From Pseudaminobacter salicylatoxidans (GTDB lineage: Bacteria; Pseudomonadota; Alphaproteobacteria; Rhizobiales; Rhizobiaceae): a stretch of DNA of 64,000 nt. The notes under the pieces were generated by a model, which ran no database searches, was not told where the DNA came from, and was given only the letters and a program-made list of their open reading frames with translations. The stretch lies in the NCBI RefSeq assembly GCF_003148475.1, contig NZ_QGGG01000015.1, positions 1 through 64,000 of the forward strand. The letters run 5' to 3'. A program made the translations under genes and the position numbers. Shown piece by piece: positions 1-10,126 of this stretch (positions are counted from its first letter, which is position 1; the number at the start of each line of letters is the position of its first letter).

Positions 1-119
1 CTTGACCAGTCATCATCGAGAGAAAATGCGCGTTTCATCTCGATGTTGAATCATCGAAAGCGCAAAACGCCAACCCTTAAGTTAGCGCCTATGGGCCTTG
101 CACCCCTCACCATAGAGAT

Positions 120-458
120 ACGTCGCTCGACCTCCTTTACCGTGACGGCTGGACCGTTATCGGCGGCGTCGGCCACAAGTTCAGCGACCAGTTGGCAGGG
201 GCTGTCAGCCTTTCCTGGGATAGAGGCACCACCACCGGGTTTGGCTATCAGACCGACAGCTGGACGCTAGCCAGCGCGGCCGCTTACACGCCCTTTCCCA
301 ATGTCGAGCTGCGGCTGGCCGGTGCGCTGGGTGTTCTTACCAGCGGCTCCTCCCGGAAGGTCGTGCGTGACGGAATCGAATACGGCAAGGAAATCTCCTA
401 CGATTTCGGTAACGATGTTGTCACGGCTTTCCAGGCCGGTCTAAAGATAAAATGGTAA
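120..458 (+). pseudogene. 3' remnant of an OmpP1/FadL/TodX outer-membrane transport protein gene
   Basis: About 110 residues in one frame look like the C-terminal beta-strands of the OmpP1/FadL family of long-chain fatty acid porins: alternating aromatic/polar strands (LLYRDGWTVIGGVGHKFSD) and a C-terminus YDFGNDVVTAFQAGLKIKW ending in the aromatic residue typical of outer-membrane barrels. The family is normally about 400 residues. The frame is closed by TAA at 78-80, and the first 110 bases of the window do not read as FadL in any frame, so the piece is 5'-truncated rather than merely cut by the window edge. A hairpin terminator follows it. A frameshift whose upstream part lies outside the window cannot be excluded. 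Confidence 0.6.
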
Positions 459-477
459 CCATTTGGAAATGCTGCAT

Positions 478-505
478 GAAAAAGCCGGGTTCAGCCCGGC
501 TTTTC
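478..505 (+). terminator. Rho-independent terminator after the FadL remnant
   Basis: AAAGCCGGG, loop TTCA, then CCCGGCTTTT. It lies 20 bases after the stop of the porin fragment. An intact terminator suggests the 3' end of the original gene is unchanged. Confidence 0.75.
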
Positions 506-1103
506 CATATTTGGAACACGGCATTTTGTTAAGGGACCGGAGAGGAGAATGCCCCCGCGCTTTCCCGATGGGCGAGCGGAAGGCGGAGTGGACCCTGTGG
601 CTTGTGGTTTTTGCGCAACAGTCCTTATGGAAGCAATCCGCTACAAGGGGCGCGGGCCAATTTGCCCCGTTGCCGCCACAAACCCGGAGCACCTCCAAAG
701 GGTCTTCGGCGAGGAATGAGACCGGGACGAAGCGACCGCGTTTTCGCGGCATGGGAAAAGATGGACGCCAGGCTGCTGCATTCGATAGCGACATCGCCGA
801 ACCGCTCTGCATATGGAGCGGCAGCATATGCTTTCGAATCCGTGCCGGCGCCGAAGTTTTGCTTTCATAGCCGTGGCGAGAGTTGCCGCGGCATTCGCGC
901 GCTCTACACTTCTTCGCTGCGTCTGCGCGAAACGCGGGAAGTGGCTGTTGCCACCGCGACCGGTCGCCAATGCGGGATTGTCGCGGCAACGGGCGGGATA
1001 CCTGCCCGGCGCGAAGTGGGAATTTTTGCCCGCCATCGGGTTTGCCCGACCGTGGGCCGTCATGCGGACAGGCATGACGGTGGTACGAAAGAAACGCACT
1101 GCC
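506..1103 (+). other. 598-bp intergenic region upstream of exoR, no gene recognised
   Basis: No reading frame here resembles a known protein; the open frames are low-complexity Arg/Ala/Pro readings of GC-rich DNA. Two small inverted repeats are visible: CCGCG-TTTT-CGCGG at 736-749 and CCGCTC-TGCATATG-GAGCGG at 802-821. The region presumably holds the exoR promoter and leader, but no convincing -35/-10 pair was found. Confidence 0.5.
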
Positions 1104-1928
1104 ATGCAGATAAGTGATGTCGTGAGAAACGCCGTTTTGTCGGCGGTCGTCGTTGCTGCGGCGAGCTTTGGCTTTGCCAGCGGCGCGATGGCATTCGACG
1201 ACCAGGTGTTTGACGATAGCGGCGCGGTGAAGCCCAAGTCGAGCCCATGGGCGGTGTTCCAGTTCGGTTTCTCGGCCTACAAGAACGGTCACAAGGACCA
1301 GGCCGTGGAGGCCTATCGTTACGCGGCAGAGAACGGTCAGATCGGCGCGACATGGAAGCTTGCCCGCATGTATGCGGAAGGCGATGGCGTTGATCGCAAC
1401 GACTACGAAGCCTTCAAGTTCTTCAGCGAAATCGTGGATCAGGACGTCGAGCCGGGCAGCCCGGAGGAAAGCTATGTGTCCGACGCGCTGGTGGCGCTTG
1501 GCAGCTATCTGAAGAAGGGCATCCCCGATAGCCCGGTCAGGGCGAACAAGATTGCCGCGCAGGAGTATTTCATGCGCGCCGCCGCCAACTATCGCAACCC
1601 GGACGCCCAGTACGAAATGGGCAAGATGTTCCTGAAAGGCGAGGGCGGCGTGAAGGCCAGCGTTCGCCAGGCCGGGCGCTGGCTGCAACTGGCGGCGGAG
1701 AAGGGACATGCCGGCGCGCAGGCAACGCTCGGCAACCTGCTGTTCCAGTCGGGCAAGGTCGTTCGCGGGCTTGCCATGATGACGGCCGCCCTGGAGCGCG
1801 CAACGCCGGACGATCAGATCTGGATCCGGAACATGCAGGAAGAAGCTTTTGCCCTTGCCGGCGAAGCCGACCGGCGCACCGCGATCGCCCTTGCGGAAGA
1901 TATTTTGACCAAGGGCAGCACGCAGTAA
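1104..1928 (+). CDS. exoR: ExoR, periplasmic negative regulator of exopolysaccharide synthesis (Sel1 repeats)
   Basis: This 274-residue protein begins with a typical Sec signal peptide (hydrophobic core about residues 9-27, cleavage probably after AMA at 30). Sel1-like TPR repeats follow, e.g. AYKNGHKDQAVEAYRYAAENG and later AGRWLQLAAEKGHAGAQATLG. It closely resembles rhizobial ExoR, including the FQFGFSAYKNG segment and the RGLAMMTAAL region near the C-terminus. In Sinorhizobium, ExoR binds the sensor kinase ExoS in the periplasm and restrains the ExoS/ChvI two-component system that controls succinoglycan, flagella and symbiosis. ATG codons at 1062 and 1074 are in frame, but 1104 gives the cleanest signal peptide. 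exoS and chvI are not in the window. Confidence 0.85.
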   Translation: MQISDVVRNAVLSAVVVAAASFGFASGAMAFDDQVFDDSGAVKPKSSPWAVFQFGFSAYKNGHKDQAVEAYRYAAENGQIGATWKLARMYAEGDGVDRNDYEAFKFFSEIVDQDVEPGSPEESYVSDALVALGSYLKKGIPDSPVRANKIAAQEYFMRAAANYRNPDAQYEMGKMFLKGEGGVKASVRQAGRWLQLAAEKGHAGAQATLGNLLFQSGKVVRGLAMMTAALERATPDDQIWIRNMQEEAFALAGEADRRTAIALAEDILTKGSTQ

Positions 1929-2223
1929 GCTCGGCAAGTATTCGGGATGCCGGTTTTTTAATCTATCGTAAAATCAATCAGATAGAACAGTTTTCGGATT
2001 CAATCTGGTAGCGGATTTTGCAGCCAGACGGCATCGTCTGGCGTCGCGTAAACGTAGCTAAGAAAACCAAGCTGGACAGCGGAAACCGCGCTCGTCAGAA
2101 TGCCCGCTGCTCCAGACCGTGATGCCGAAAAGTCCGAAGGGTTTTCGGGCGACATCATGGTCTATCTAATTGATTTTTCTGCATGTATGTGACGCCAAGC
2201 GCTTCCATTTGGCTGCAACATGC
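1929..2223. other. Intergenic region between convergent exoR and xthA
   Basis: 295 bases between two converging genes. No protein-like frame and no hairpin with a clear T-run was recognised for either gene. Confidence 0.4.
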
Positions 2224-3033
2224 CTAAGCGGCCTTGTCTGTTGCCGCCGGGGCAAGCGCCAGTTCCGCCACGACCGGAACGTGATCTGATGGTTTTTCCC
2301 ACGCGCGCACATGCTTTTCGATGGTCGAGGATGAAAGGCGGTTTGCAGCCTCCGGCGACATCATCAGGAAATCGATGCGGATGCCGTTGTTCTTCTGCCA
2401 GGCACCGGCCTGATAGTCCCAGAAGGTATAAGTGTCGGCTGCGTCGGTCACCGCGCGCGTGGCATCTGTGAAGCCGAGATTGACGAGCCGTCGCAGGCCT
2501 TGCCGGCTCTCCGGCTGGAACAGCGCATCCCCCAGCCAGGCATCGGGGTTGCGGGCGTCGATGGGTTCTGGGATCACGTTATAGTCGCCGCCCAGCACAA
2601 GCGGTTCTTCCAGCAGCAGCCTTTCGGTCGCCCATTTCTCCAGCCGTGCCATCCAGGCGAGCTTGTAGGGGAATTTCTCGGTGTCGATCGGATTGCCGTT
2701 GGGCAGGTAGAGCGAGACCACGCGCAGCACGCCCTTGTCGGTCGAGAACACGCCTTCGATGAAGCGCGCCTGCTCGTCGCTATCGTCTCCCGGCAGACCG
2801 CGAATAACCTCATCGAAGCGGAGCTTCGACAGGATCGCGACGCCGTTGAAACCCTTCTGGCCATGCGTTTCGACATGGTAGCCGAGCGCCTCGATCTCGG
2901 CGCGCGGGAACTGCTCATCCACCGATTTGATTTCCTGGAGGCACACGATGTCGGGCGCGCTGTCCCTCAGCCACACAAGCAGATTCGCCAGACGCGCCTT
3001 CACGCCATTGATGTTCCAGGTGGCAATTTTCAT
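2224..3033 (-). CDS. xthA: Exodeoxyribonuclease III (AP endonuclease, EEP family)
   Basis: 269 residues, the usual length for ExoIII-type enzymes, which cut abasic sites and degrade 3' ends of duplex DNA in base-excision repair. Family motifs are in order: MKIATWNINGVKAR at the N-terminus (Asn metal ligand), LQEIK (Glu metal ligand), GDYNVIP in the middle (catalytic Asp/Asn), and SDHVPVV at the C-terminus (catalytic Asp-His). The start at 3033 is chosen because the conserved MKIATWN begins there; the frame extends upstream without conservation. It lies downstream of erpA on the same strand, but a terminator separates them, so it is probably transcribed on its own. Confidence 0.93.
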   Translation of the reverse strand: MKIATWNINGVKARLANLLVWLRDSAPDIVCLQEIKSVDEQFPRAEIEALGYHVETHGQKGFNGVAILSKLRFDEVIRGLPGDDSDEQARFIEGVFSTDKGVLRVVSLYLPNGNPIDTEKFPYKLAWMARLEKWATERLLLEEPLVLGGDYNVIPEPIDARNPDAWLGDALFQPESRQGLRRLVNLGFTDATRAVTDAADTYTFWDYQAGAWQKNNGIRIDFLMMSPEAANRLSSSTIEKHVRAWEKPSDHVPVVAELALAPAATDKAA

Positions 3034-3192
3034 GAAAACCGAACGATTGTTGGAGCTGAGTCTTGAATCGGGGCCGATAGGTGGCCGAGTCTGCAATATC
3101 CGACGGCGGAAGGGAACCCGCAGCCCACACGCTGCGCCCGCTTGTTGACATTTCGGCAGATGGGCGCGTCATCCGAATGTTTGCTGGGGGCA

Positions 3193-3222
3193 GCAAAAAA
3201 GCCGTCCGAAGACGGCCTTTTC
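3193..3222 (-). terminator. Rho-independent terminator of erpA
   Basis: Read on the minus strand: GCCGTC, loop TTCG, GACGGC, then a run of six T. It starts about 22 bases after the erpA stop and separates erpA from xthA. Confidence 0.85.
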
Positions 3223-3243
3223 ATGCAAGTGGATTTCGACCGG

Positions 3244-3594
3244 TCAGATCGAGAAGCTGGTGCCGCAACCGCAGGAGGCTACGGCATTCGGATTGCGAAT
3301 CTGGAAGGACTGGCCCATCAGGTCATCGACGAAGTCGATGACCGAGCCGCCCATATAGACCAGCGACAGGTCGTCGATCAGCACGACGGCGCCGTCTTTC
3401 TCGATGGCGACATCATCGTCGTTGCGGGCATCGACGAGATCGAATTTGTAGGAAAAGCCGGAGCAGCCGCCGCCTTCTACCGCGACCCGAAGGGCGATCT
3501 TGCCGGGGTCGGCGGAAACGATTTTGGCGATCCGCTTTGCCGCGGCGTCGGAGATTTCTACATTCTTCATGGTGGTCTTGGCGTCAGCGCCCAT
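3244..3594 (-). CDS. erpA: Iron-sulfur cluster insertion protein ErpA (A-type carrier)
   Basis: 116 residues of the HesB/IscA/ErpA family of A-type Fe-S carriers, which receive clusters and pass them to apo-enzymes. The three cluster-binding cysteines are present: Cys44 in GGGCSGF and Cys108/Cys110 in SCGCGTSF. The ATG at 3594 is preceded by AAGG at a reasonable distance; a GTG at 3603 and an ATG at 3570 (MKNVEIS) are alternatives. The gene is divergent from dgt with only 76 bp between them, so both promoters must lie there. Assignment to ErpA rather than IscA or SufA rests on context (no isc or suf genes nearby) and general resemblance. Confidence 0.85.
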   Translation of the reverse strand: MGADAKTTMKNVEISDAAAKRIAKIVSADPGKIALRVAVEGGGCSGFSYKFDLVDARNDDDVAIEKDGAVVLIDDLSLVYMGGSVIDFVDDLMGQSFQIRNPNAVASCGCGTSFSI

Positions 3595-3670
3595 CGGCGT
3601 CACCTTGCTTTCGCGTTGTTACCATAGGTATGAAGCGACACGAGGCAAGTCAACCGCGACGGCACGGGAC

Positions 3671-4885
3671 ATGGCGAACGAGCTTGGCAATATCGGTTTC
3701 GGATACCGACCGCGTGCGCCCTATGCATGCGATCCCTCGCGTTCGCGCGGCCGCCTGGTGCCTGAGATCGAGAGCCCGACGCGCACGCCCTTCCAGCGTG
3801 ACCGCGATCGCATCATCCATTCGACGGCCTTTCGGCGGCTGAAGCACAAGACGCAGGTTTTCATCGCCCATGAGGGCGACCATTACCGCACGCGGCTGAC
3901 CCACACGATCGAGGTGGCACAGATCGCCCGGGCACTCGCGCGTGCGCTGCGTTGCGACGAGGATCTGGCAGAGGCGGTGGCGCTGGTACACGATTTCGGC
4001 CACACGCCCTTCGGCCATACCGGCGAGGATGCGCTCAACGAGAAGATGGCGGAGTGGGGTGGGTTCGATCACAACGCCCAGTCGCTGCGCGTGGTGACGC
4101 GGCTGGAGCGTCGCTATGCCGAGTTCGACGGTCTCAACCTGAGTTGGGAGACGCTGGAGGGGCTGGTCAAGCACAACGGCCCGCTGGTGGACGCCAACGG
4201 CAACGGCTTGCATGGCGAGGTGCCTCAGGCCGTTCTCGATTTCAGCGAGTTGTTCGATCTGGAGCTCGACAAATTCGCCAGCCTCGAAGCGCAATGTGCG
4301 GCAATTGCCGACGACATCGCCTACAACACCCACGACATCGACGATGGCTTGCGTGCAGGCCTGCTTACATTCGACATGCTGGAGGATGTAGCGCTGCCGG
4401 CATCGATCCTGAAGGTCGTGCGCGACCGCTATCCGGCGCTGGACGAGCCGCGTATCGGTCATGAACTCATGCGCCGCCAGATCACCATCTTCGTTGAAGA
4501 TGTCATCCGCACCGCGACTGCGCGGCTGGCCGCACTTTGTCCGACGAGCGTGGAGGAGATCCATGCCGCCAAGGCAGCCATGGTCACGTTCTCGGACGAG
4601 ATGATCCCGGTGGAGAAGGAATTGAAGGCCTTCCTCTACAAGAACATCTACCGACACGACGAGGTGATGCGGGTTCGCCAGGGCGCGGACCAGATCGTGC
4701 GGGAGCTTTTCGACGCCTATTTCGATGATCCGCGGCAGATGCCGGAAGGCTGGCGCGAGGGGCTGGATCGCGCCGAAAAACGGGTCAAGGCACGCCATGT
4801 CGCCGATTTCCTCGCGGGCATGACCGACACCTACGCGATCAAGGAACACCGACGTTTGTTTGACCGAACGCCCGATTTGGGTTAG
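3671..4885 (+). CDS. dgt: Deoxyguanosinetriphosphate triphosphohydrolase-like protein (HD domain)
   Basis: 404-residue HD-domain phosphohydrolase of the dGTPase family, which splits dNTPs to nucleoside and triphosphate and tunes dNTP pools. Seen: N-terminal [14 protein letters not shown], the metal-binding His78 in LTHTIEVAQ, the His107-Asp108 pair in [18 protein letters not shown], and a distal Asp in [16 protein letters not shown]. The true dGTPase and the broader dNTPase type 2 proteins of alphaproteobacteria cannot be told apart by eye. The start ATG at 3671 gives [13 protein letters not shown], the usual beginning in rhizobia; the frame remains open upstream. argS follows after 50 bp. 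Confidence 0.88.
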   Translation: MANELGNIGFGYRPRAPYACDPSRSRGRLVPEIESPTRTPFQRDRDRIIHSTAFRRLKHKTQVFIAHEGDHYRTRLTHTIEVAQIARALARALRCDEDLAEAVALVHDFGHTPFGHTGEDALNEKMAEWGGFDHNAQSLRVVTRLERRYAEFDGLNLSWETLEGLVKHNGPLVDANGNGLHGEVPQAVLDFSELFDLELDKFASLEAQCAAIADDIAYNTHDIDDGLRAGLLTFDMLEDVALPASILKVVRDRYPALDEPRIGHELMRRQITIFVEDVIRTATARLAALCPTSVEEIHAAKAAMVTFSDEMIPVEKELKAFLYKNIYRHDEVMRVRQGADQIVRELFDAYFDDPRQMPEGWREGLDRAEKRVKARHVADFLAGMTDTYAIKEHRRLFDRTPDLG

Positions 4886-4935
4886 GCGAAATCGTTTTTC
4901 CCGGCTCTTGCAGCCGAATTTCCAGAGCAGGCATC

Positions 4936-6693
4936 ATGAATATCTTCGCCGATTTCAACGAGCGGGTCATAAAGGTCGTGGAAGGACTCGACCTCAACGA
5001 CAAGGATGGCAATGCGGTCGACCTGACGCGCATCGCCGTCGAGCCGCCGCGAGATGCCTCCCATGGCGATCTGGCGACCAACGCTGCCATGGTGTTGGCC
5101 AAGCCCACTGGACAAAATCCGCGCGCGCTGGCCGAGAAGATCGCCGAGGCGCTGCGTCAGGACAAGGATGTGGCGGCGGTCGATGTCGCCGGTCCGGGGT
5201 TCGTGAATATGCGGCTCACCGACGGCTTCTGGCAGTTGCACCTGCAGGGTGTGCTTAAGCTCGGCACCGATTTCGGCCGCTCGACGGTCGGTAAGGGCAC
5301 CAGGGTCAATGTCGAGTATGTCTCGGCCAATCCGACCGGACCGATGCATGTCGGCCATTGCCGCGGCGCGGTGGTGGGTGACGCGCTGGCCAACCTGCTC
5401 GGCTTTGCCGGTTTCGAGGTGACCAAGGAATATTACATCAACGACGCCGGCGCGCAGATCGACGTGCTGGCCCGCTCGGTCATGCTGCGCTACCGCGAGG
5501 CGCTGGGCGAGGACATCGGTGAAATACCGGCTGGCCTCTACCCGGGCGATTATCTGGTGCCGGTCGGGCAGGCGCTTGCCAGGGAGTTTGGCGACAGCCT
5601 GCTGCGCAAGCCGGAAGCCGAAGCGGTCGCCATCGTCAAGGAACGCACCATCGAGGCGATGATGGCCATGATCCGCGAGGATCTGGCGATGCTCAACGTG
5701 CATCACGAAGTGTTCTTCTCCGAGCGCAGGCTGCATGCCAATGATGCGGCCGCGATCCGTTCGGCTATTACCGACCTGACGCTGAAGGGCCATGTCTACA
5801 AGGGCAAGCTGCCGCCGCCCAAGGGCCAGAAGCCCGAGGACTGGGAAGACCGCGAGCAGACCCTGTTCCGCTCGACCGAGGTTGGTGACGACATCGACCG
5901 GCCTCTGGTCAAGTCGGATGGAAGCTTCACCTATTTCGCCGCCGACGTCGCCTATCTGAAAGACAAGCTGGAGCGCGGCTTCGACGAAACGATCTTTGTG
6001 CTGGGCGCTGACCATGGCGGTTACGTCAAGCGCATGGAGGCGCTCGGGCGGGCTCTGTCGGGCGGGAAGCTCAAGCTGACGGTGCTGCTGTGCCAGCTCG
6101 TGAAGCTCTACCGCAATGGCGAGCCGGTGCGCATGTCCAAGCGCTCGGGCGATTTCATCACGCTGCGCGAGGCGGTGGAGGAGGTCGGTCGCGATCCGAT
6201 CCGCTTCATGATGCTCTATCGCAAGAACGATGCGCCGCTGGATTTCGACTTTGCCAAGGTGACGGAGCAGTCGAAGGACAATCCGGTGTTTTATGTGCAG
6301 TACGCTTCGGCGCGCTGCCATTCGGTGTTCAGGCAGGCCGGCGAGCAACTGGGGGAGGCGGCCTTCGACCGCGCTGTGCTGGCGTCCCACGCCGCGCTAT
6401 TGACCGACGAAAGCGAAATCGGGCTGATCCGCAAGCTTGCCGAATATCCGCGTTTGATCGAATCCGCGGCACTGGCACAGGAGCCGCACCGGCTGGCGTT
6501 TTACCTGTTTGATCTGGCCTCGACCTTCCACGGACACTGGAATCGCGGCACGGATAACCAGGACTTACGTTTTGTTAAGGTTAACGACCGAGAATTGACG
6601 CATGCCAGACTTGGGCTGGTGCAGGCCGTATCGGATGTTTTGACGTCCGGCCTGGCGTTGATCGGGGCCGAAGCGCCCACGGAAATGCGCTAG
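4936..6693 (+). CDS. argS: Arginyl-tRNA synthetase
   Basis: 585-residue class I aminoacyl-tRNA synthetase that charges tRNA-Arg in the cytoplasm. The N-terminal additional domain is followed by the HIGH-type motif HVGH at 138-141 within [13 protein letters not shown]. The KMSKS-like loop reads [10 protein letters not shown], and the C-terminal alpha-helical anticodon-binding domain ends in the [10 protein letters not shown] region. Length and motif order are normal. It sits between dgt and the SPOR-domain gene, the usual order in rhizobia. The last ~130 bases are more AT-rich than their surroundings. Confidence 0.95.
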   Translation: MNIFADFNERVIKVVEGLDLNDKDGNAVDLTRIAVEPPRDASHGDLATNAAMVLAKPTGQNPRALAEKIAEALRQDKDVAAVDVAGPGFVNMRLTDGFWQLHLQGVLKLGTDFGRSTVGKGTRVNVEYVSANPTGPMHVGHCRGAVVGDALANLLGFAGFEVTKEYYINDAGAQIDVLARSVMLRYREALGEDIGEIPAGLYPGDYLVPVGQALAREFGDSLLRKPEAEAVAIVKERTIEAMMAMIREDLAMLNVHHEVFFSERRLHANDAAAIRSAITDLTLKGHVYKGKLPPPKGQKPEDWEDREQTLFRSTEVGDDIDRPLVKSDGSFTYFAADVAYLKDKLERGFDETIFVLGADHGGYVKRMEALGRALSGGKLKLTVLLCQLVKLYRNGEPVRMSKRSGDFITLREAVEEVGRDPIRFMMLYRKNDAPLDFDFAKVTEQSKDNPVFYVQYASARCHSVFRQAGEQLGEAAFDRAVLASHAALLTDESEIGLIRKLAEYPRLIESAALAQEPHRLAFYLFDLASTFHGHWNRGTDNQDLRFVKVNDRELTHARLGLVQAVSDVLTSGLALIGAEAPTEMR

Positions 6694-6807
6694 GATTTCG
6701 CGGGAAACCCGCGGAAAACCTGTCACCTTTTGCCCACATTGCGCTGGTAAGGCCCAACCTTACGCGACGTCCAGGACGCGCGGATAGTGCGAGTTTCGGG
6801 AAAGAGT

Positions 6808-9800
6808 ATGGCAGACACAACCCAGCTGAGAGTCGCCGATCAGGACGGTTTTGCGGACAACGATCCGTTCGCAGAACTGACCCGGATCATGGGATTTGAC
6901 CCGCGGGAGCCTGTGCGGCAGCCTGAACAGACGCCCGCGCCTGCCGCGAGGGTGGAGGCGCAGTCTGCAGATATTGTCGGTGATGATTTCGGCATCGATC
7001 TCGAAAAGGAATTGATGGGCGAATTCGGGCTGGATGAAGGCGGGCAGGCCGACGCTCCCCACTATCCACAGCCCGGCCAGTCCTATGCGGCTCCTGAGCC
7101 GGCTTATGAAGCCGTCGAGCCGGCGCAGGCCTACCAGCCGGCAGCCTATGCGCCCGAAACGGAAAGTGTCGAGCCCGCTGCCAGCCATGGGGTCGATGCC
7201 TTTCAGGAGCAGGGCTATGACGCCGGTCAGGTCCAGTTCGAGCCGGTCGATTCTGTCGTGGAAGGCTATGCGTCGGAAGCAGCCGGGCATTTCGAAACCG
7301 CGCCGGTTGTGGAGACGGCCGATGACTACGCGGTCGAGCCTTCCTTCGACGCGGCCGTTGCCGCCTCGATGGAAGACGAGCTGGGGTTGGCAGGGGACTG
7401 GGTTGTCGATGAGCCTGCGCTGACGGACGACAACAGCCCGGCCGAAGAGCCTCGGATAGACGCCTACGAACCGTCTTTCGAACCTGCCTATGAACCCGTG
7501 GCAGCCTATGATCGCGCCGACGCGACCTTCGACGAGCCGGTTGCTGAGGAAGCCGCATCCGGCGGCGACTGGCAGCCTGCCGTAGACGCAGCGCCAGCCC
7601 ATGCCTCCGAGGAAGGCTGGAACGTATCCGCCTATGCGCCGCAGATTCAGCCGGAGCCGGAAGTGCAGGCACCGGCGTACGATGCCGAACTCGCGGCCGA
7701 GCAGGATTTTGCCGAGGATTTCGATGCCGCTCTGGCCGAAGTCGATATGGATTTCACGGCGGTGCCGCTGGCTTCCGCTGGTGGCTCCTCCTTCGATGCG
7801 TCGGTTCTCCACGCGCAGGAGCCATCCTTTGCAGCCGATCCGGTAGCGGCGGATGAGCCTTCCACTGCCGGATCCAGTCTGGAAGACGAACTGAACGCGC
7901 TTTTGGGCAACATGGCCGCGCCGCTGTCGGTCTCCCCGGAGCCCGTCGTTGCTGCGAACGAACCAGAGCTTTCCTTCGAAAGCGCTGCTTTCGCGGCGGA
8001 TGCCGTCGAGGTTCAGCCGGAACTCGTTGCCGAGACACCGGTAGAGGAACCGGCGTTCACGCAGGCACGCAGCGACTATGGCTATGCGCGCGGCAATTTC
8101 CGCATTCCTACCGAGGATGATGCCATGCCTGCGCAGGCCGAAGCATTCCATCCGGCCGAACCGGAAGCGGTCTATGCCGAGCCTGCCTTTGCGGTCGAAG
8201 CGGAACCGGAACCTGTTGCCAGCGCGGAGCCGGATATGGATTTCAACTTCGACGACGATGCGTTCGAAGAGGCTTTCGCCAGCTCGATCGGGGATGAGGA
8301 CGCGGCCGCAACCCGTCAGGTTGAGGAGCCTCAGGCGGTTGCTACGGAACCCGACCCCTATGCGGAACTTGCGGCGCTGACCGCGTCGTTCAAATCCCAG
8401 TCAACCGCATCATGGAACCAGCCGGTGGCTGAACCCGCACCGGCCGCAGCAGAGCAGCAAGCATCGTTTGAAGACATGAATATCCAGCAAAGCGCCTATG
8501 CCGCTTCGAACGAGGCCCATAATCCTGCCGGCTATGACGATTATCCGGAAATCGAGACGATCGACGTTCCCGAACAGGCGGTCGCGCTGGCGGACGATCT
8601 CGACATTCCTGAGCTTCCTTTCGAGGAAGATGAGCCGGTCGCGGCGGCCTTTGACGATCTCGATGCCGAGTTTGCCGGGATTCTCAACGATATGAGCGCG
8701 CCGGAACCTGCTCCCGCCCCGCAGGCGGCCAAGCCGGCCATGGCCAGCGACGTCGATGATTTCGTTGCCGAGTTCGAGCGGGAGTTCCAACTCGATAACA
8801 ACACCTACAATCAGGGCGGCTACGCCCCGGCCGCTGCCGGTCTGGCCGCTGCTGCCGGTGCCTTCGGCGCGGCTGCAGCCGCGTCGCGAACCGGAGCTGC
8901 CGGCGCGCCGGCGCAGGCTTTTGCCGCGACCGACGGAACGTCTGCTGGCGGGCAGTATCAGTATCCGCCTATGGACGATTTCGAATACGACCCGGACGCC
9001 CAGGACGACATGATGCCTCCGGCCTATGCCGCGCAGGAGCAGCGTCCGCGGCGCGGCATGCTGATTGCCGCGATCATCGGCGGCGTGGTGGTGCTTGGTG
9101 GCGTCGGTGCCTTTGCCCTGTCGGGTGGCGGCGGTTCGGGTGCGCCAGCCGTCATCACGGCCGACCAGAGTCCGATCAAGGTGCGGCCGGAGAATCCGGG
9201 CGGTGCCGCGGTACCCAACCAGGACAACAAGGTCTATGACACCGTCGCCCGCACGTCCTCGAACGAGCCGGCCCAGCAGCGTCTCGTGACCACCGCCGAG
9301 CAGCCGATCGACATGGCTGCGCAGGAAGAGACGCCGCTGGACGAGGAAGACACGATTGTCGGAAGCGACGAGGGCATCGCGCCCGCCGCCGGTAAGTCCG
9401 AAGATCGCATCCAGCAGGCGATCCAGGAAGACAGCGGCTCTGCGCAGCATGCGGAAGTCGCTGCCGTTGCGCCGCGCAAGGTCCGTACCATGATCGTGAG
9501 GTCTGACGGCACGCTGGTTCCGCGCGAGGACCCGGCTCCGGCCGTCGATCCGGCCACGACATCCTCTGAAGGCGCGCCGGTCGCGAATGAACCGGTTCCG
9601 GCTGAAGCAACGATGGCTCCCAAGGTGGCCGCCCAGCCGTCTTCGACGCCGGCATCCGTGGCGATTGCCCCAAGCCGTCCGTCCGACCAGCCGGTGAACG
9701 TGGTCGGCGAGGTCAAGCCTGATCAGGTTGCCGCCCTCAACACCAATGCAGGTGCGGCTGGCGAGTGGGCGATGCAGATCGCCTCGCAGCCGACCGAAGC

Positions 9801-10002
9801 GGCCGCGCAGGCCTCCTATCAGGACCTGCTGCGTCGCTATGGCAATGTGCTCAACGGCCATCAGGCCAACATCGTCAAGGCCGAGATCGCCGGCAAGGGA
9901 ACGTTCTACCGTGTCCGCGTTCCGGCGCAGACCCGCAACGACGCTATCTCGCTTTGCGAGAGCTACAAGGCAGCCGGCGGCAATTGCTTCGTCTCGAAGT
10001 AA
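6808..10002 (+). CDS. SPOR-domain inner-membrane protein with a very long acidic N-terminal region
   Basis: 1064 residues. Residues 1-750 are a low-complexity Glu/Asp/Ala/Pro/Tyr-rich segment with scattered short hydrophobic motifs (for example LEDELNALLGNM and DDFVAEFEREF). One membrane segment follows at about 751-773 (MLIAAIIGGVVVLGGVGAFAL), then a Pro/Ala-rich periplasmic linker and a C-terminal SPOR domain at about 985-1063 starting GEWAMQIASQ. SPOR domains bind denuded septal peptidoglycan, so a role at the division site or in envelope upkeep is inferred. The orientation would put the acidic part in the cytoplasm. Start ATG 6808 is preceded by GGGAAAG; a GTG lies 21 bases upstream. The position between argS and nagZ is conserved in rhizobia. 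Confidence 0.85.
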   Translation: MADTTQLRVADQDGFADNDPFAELTRIMGFDPREPVRQPEQTPAPAARVEAQSADIVGDDFGIDLEKELMGEFGLDEGGQADAPHYPQPGQSYAAPEPAYEAVEPAQAYQPAAYAPETESVEPAASHGVDAFQEQGYDAGQVQFEPVDSVVEGYASEAAGHFETAPVVETADDYAVEPSFDAAVAASMEDELGLAGDWVVDEPALTDDNSPAEEPRIDAYEPSFEPAYEPVAAYDRADATFDEPVAEEAASGGDWQPAVDAAPAHASEEGWNVSAYAPQIQPEPEVQAPAYDAELAAEQDFAEDFDAALAEVDMDFTAVPLASAGGSSFDASVLHAQEPSFAADPVAADEPSTAGSSLEDELNALLGNMAAPLSVSPEPVVAANEPELSFESAAFAADAVEVQPELVAETPVEEPAFTQARSDYGYARGNFRIPTEDDAMPAQAEAFHPAEPEAVYAEPAFAVEAEPEPVASAEPDMDFNFDDDAFEEAFASSIGDEDAAATRQVEEPQAVATEPDPYAELAALTASFKSQSTASWNQPVAEPAPAAAEQQASFEDMNIQQSAYAASNEAHNPAGYDDYPEIETIDVPEQAVALADDLDIPELPFEEDEPVAAAFDDLDAEFAGILNDMSAPEPAPAPQAAKPAMASDVDDFVAEFEREFQLDNNTYNQGGYAPAAAGLAAAAGAFGAAAAASRTGAAGAPAQAFAATDGTSAGGQYQYPPMDDFEYDPDAQDDMMPPAYAAQEQRPRRGMLIAAIIGGVVVLGGVGAFALSGGGGSGAPAVITADQSPIKVRPENPGGAAVPNQDNKVYDTVARTSSNEPAQQRLVTTAEQPIDMAAQEETPLDEEDTIVGSDEGIAPAAGKSEDRIQQAIQEDSGSAQHAEVAAVAPRKVRTMIVRSDGTLVPREDPAPAVDPATTSSEGAPVANEPVPAEATMAPKVAAQPSSTPASVAIAPSRPSDQPVNVVGEVKPDQVAALNTNAGAAGEWAMQIASQPTEAAAQASYQDLLRRYGNVLNGHQANIVKAEIAGKGTFYRVRVPAQTRNDAISLCESYKAAGGNCFVSK

Positions 10003-10029
10003 TCGTCGCGGCACAATCTGAAACAACCG

Positions 10030-10062
10030 AGACCGGCGCGATCCTTCGCGCCGGTCTTTTTT
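10030..10062 (+). terminator. Rho-independent terminator after the SPOR gene
   Basis: GACCGGCGCG, loop ATCCTT, CGCGCCGGTC, then six T. It begins 28 bases after the stop codon and separates the SPOR gene from nagZ. Confidence 0.9.
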
Positions 10063-10126
10063 GATGGATCGACCGCCGAATCCATAAGGATTCCCTGAAT
10101 TCCACCATTGCTCTAATCTGGATGCC

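Noticed and set aside
441-1937. 498-codon minus-strand open frame opposite exoR
   Set aside because: Antisense shadow of a GC-rich gene with no protein-like pattern; exoR on the other strand has a signal peptide and Sel1 repeats.
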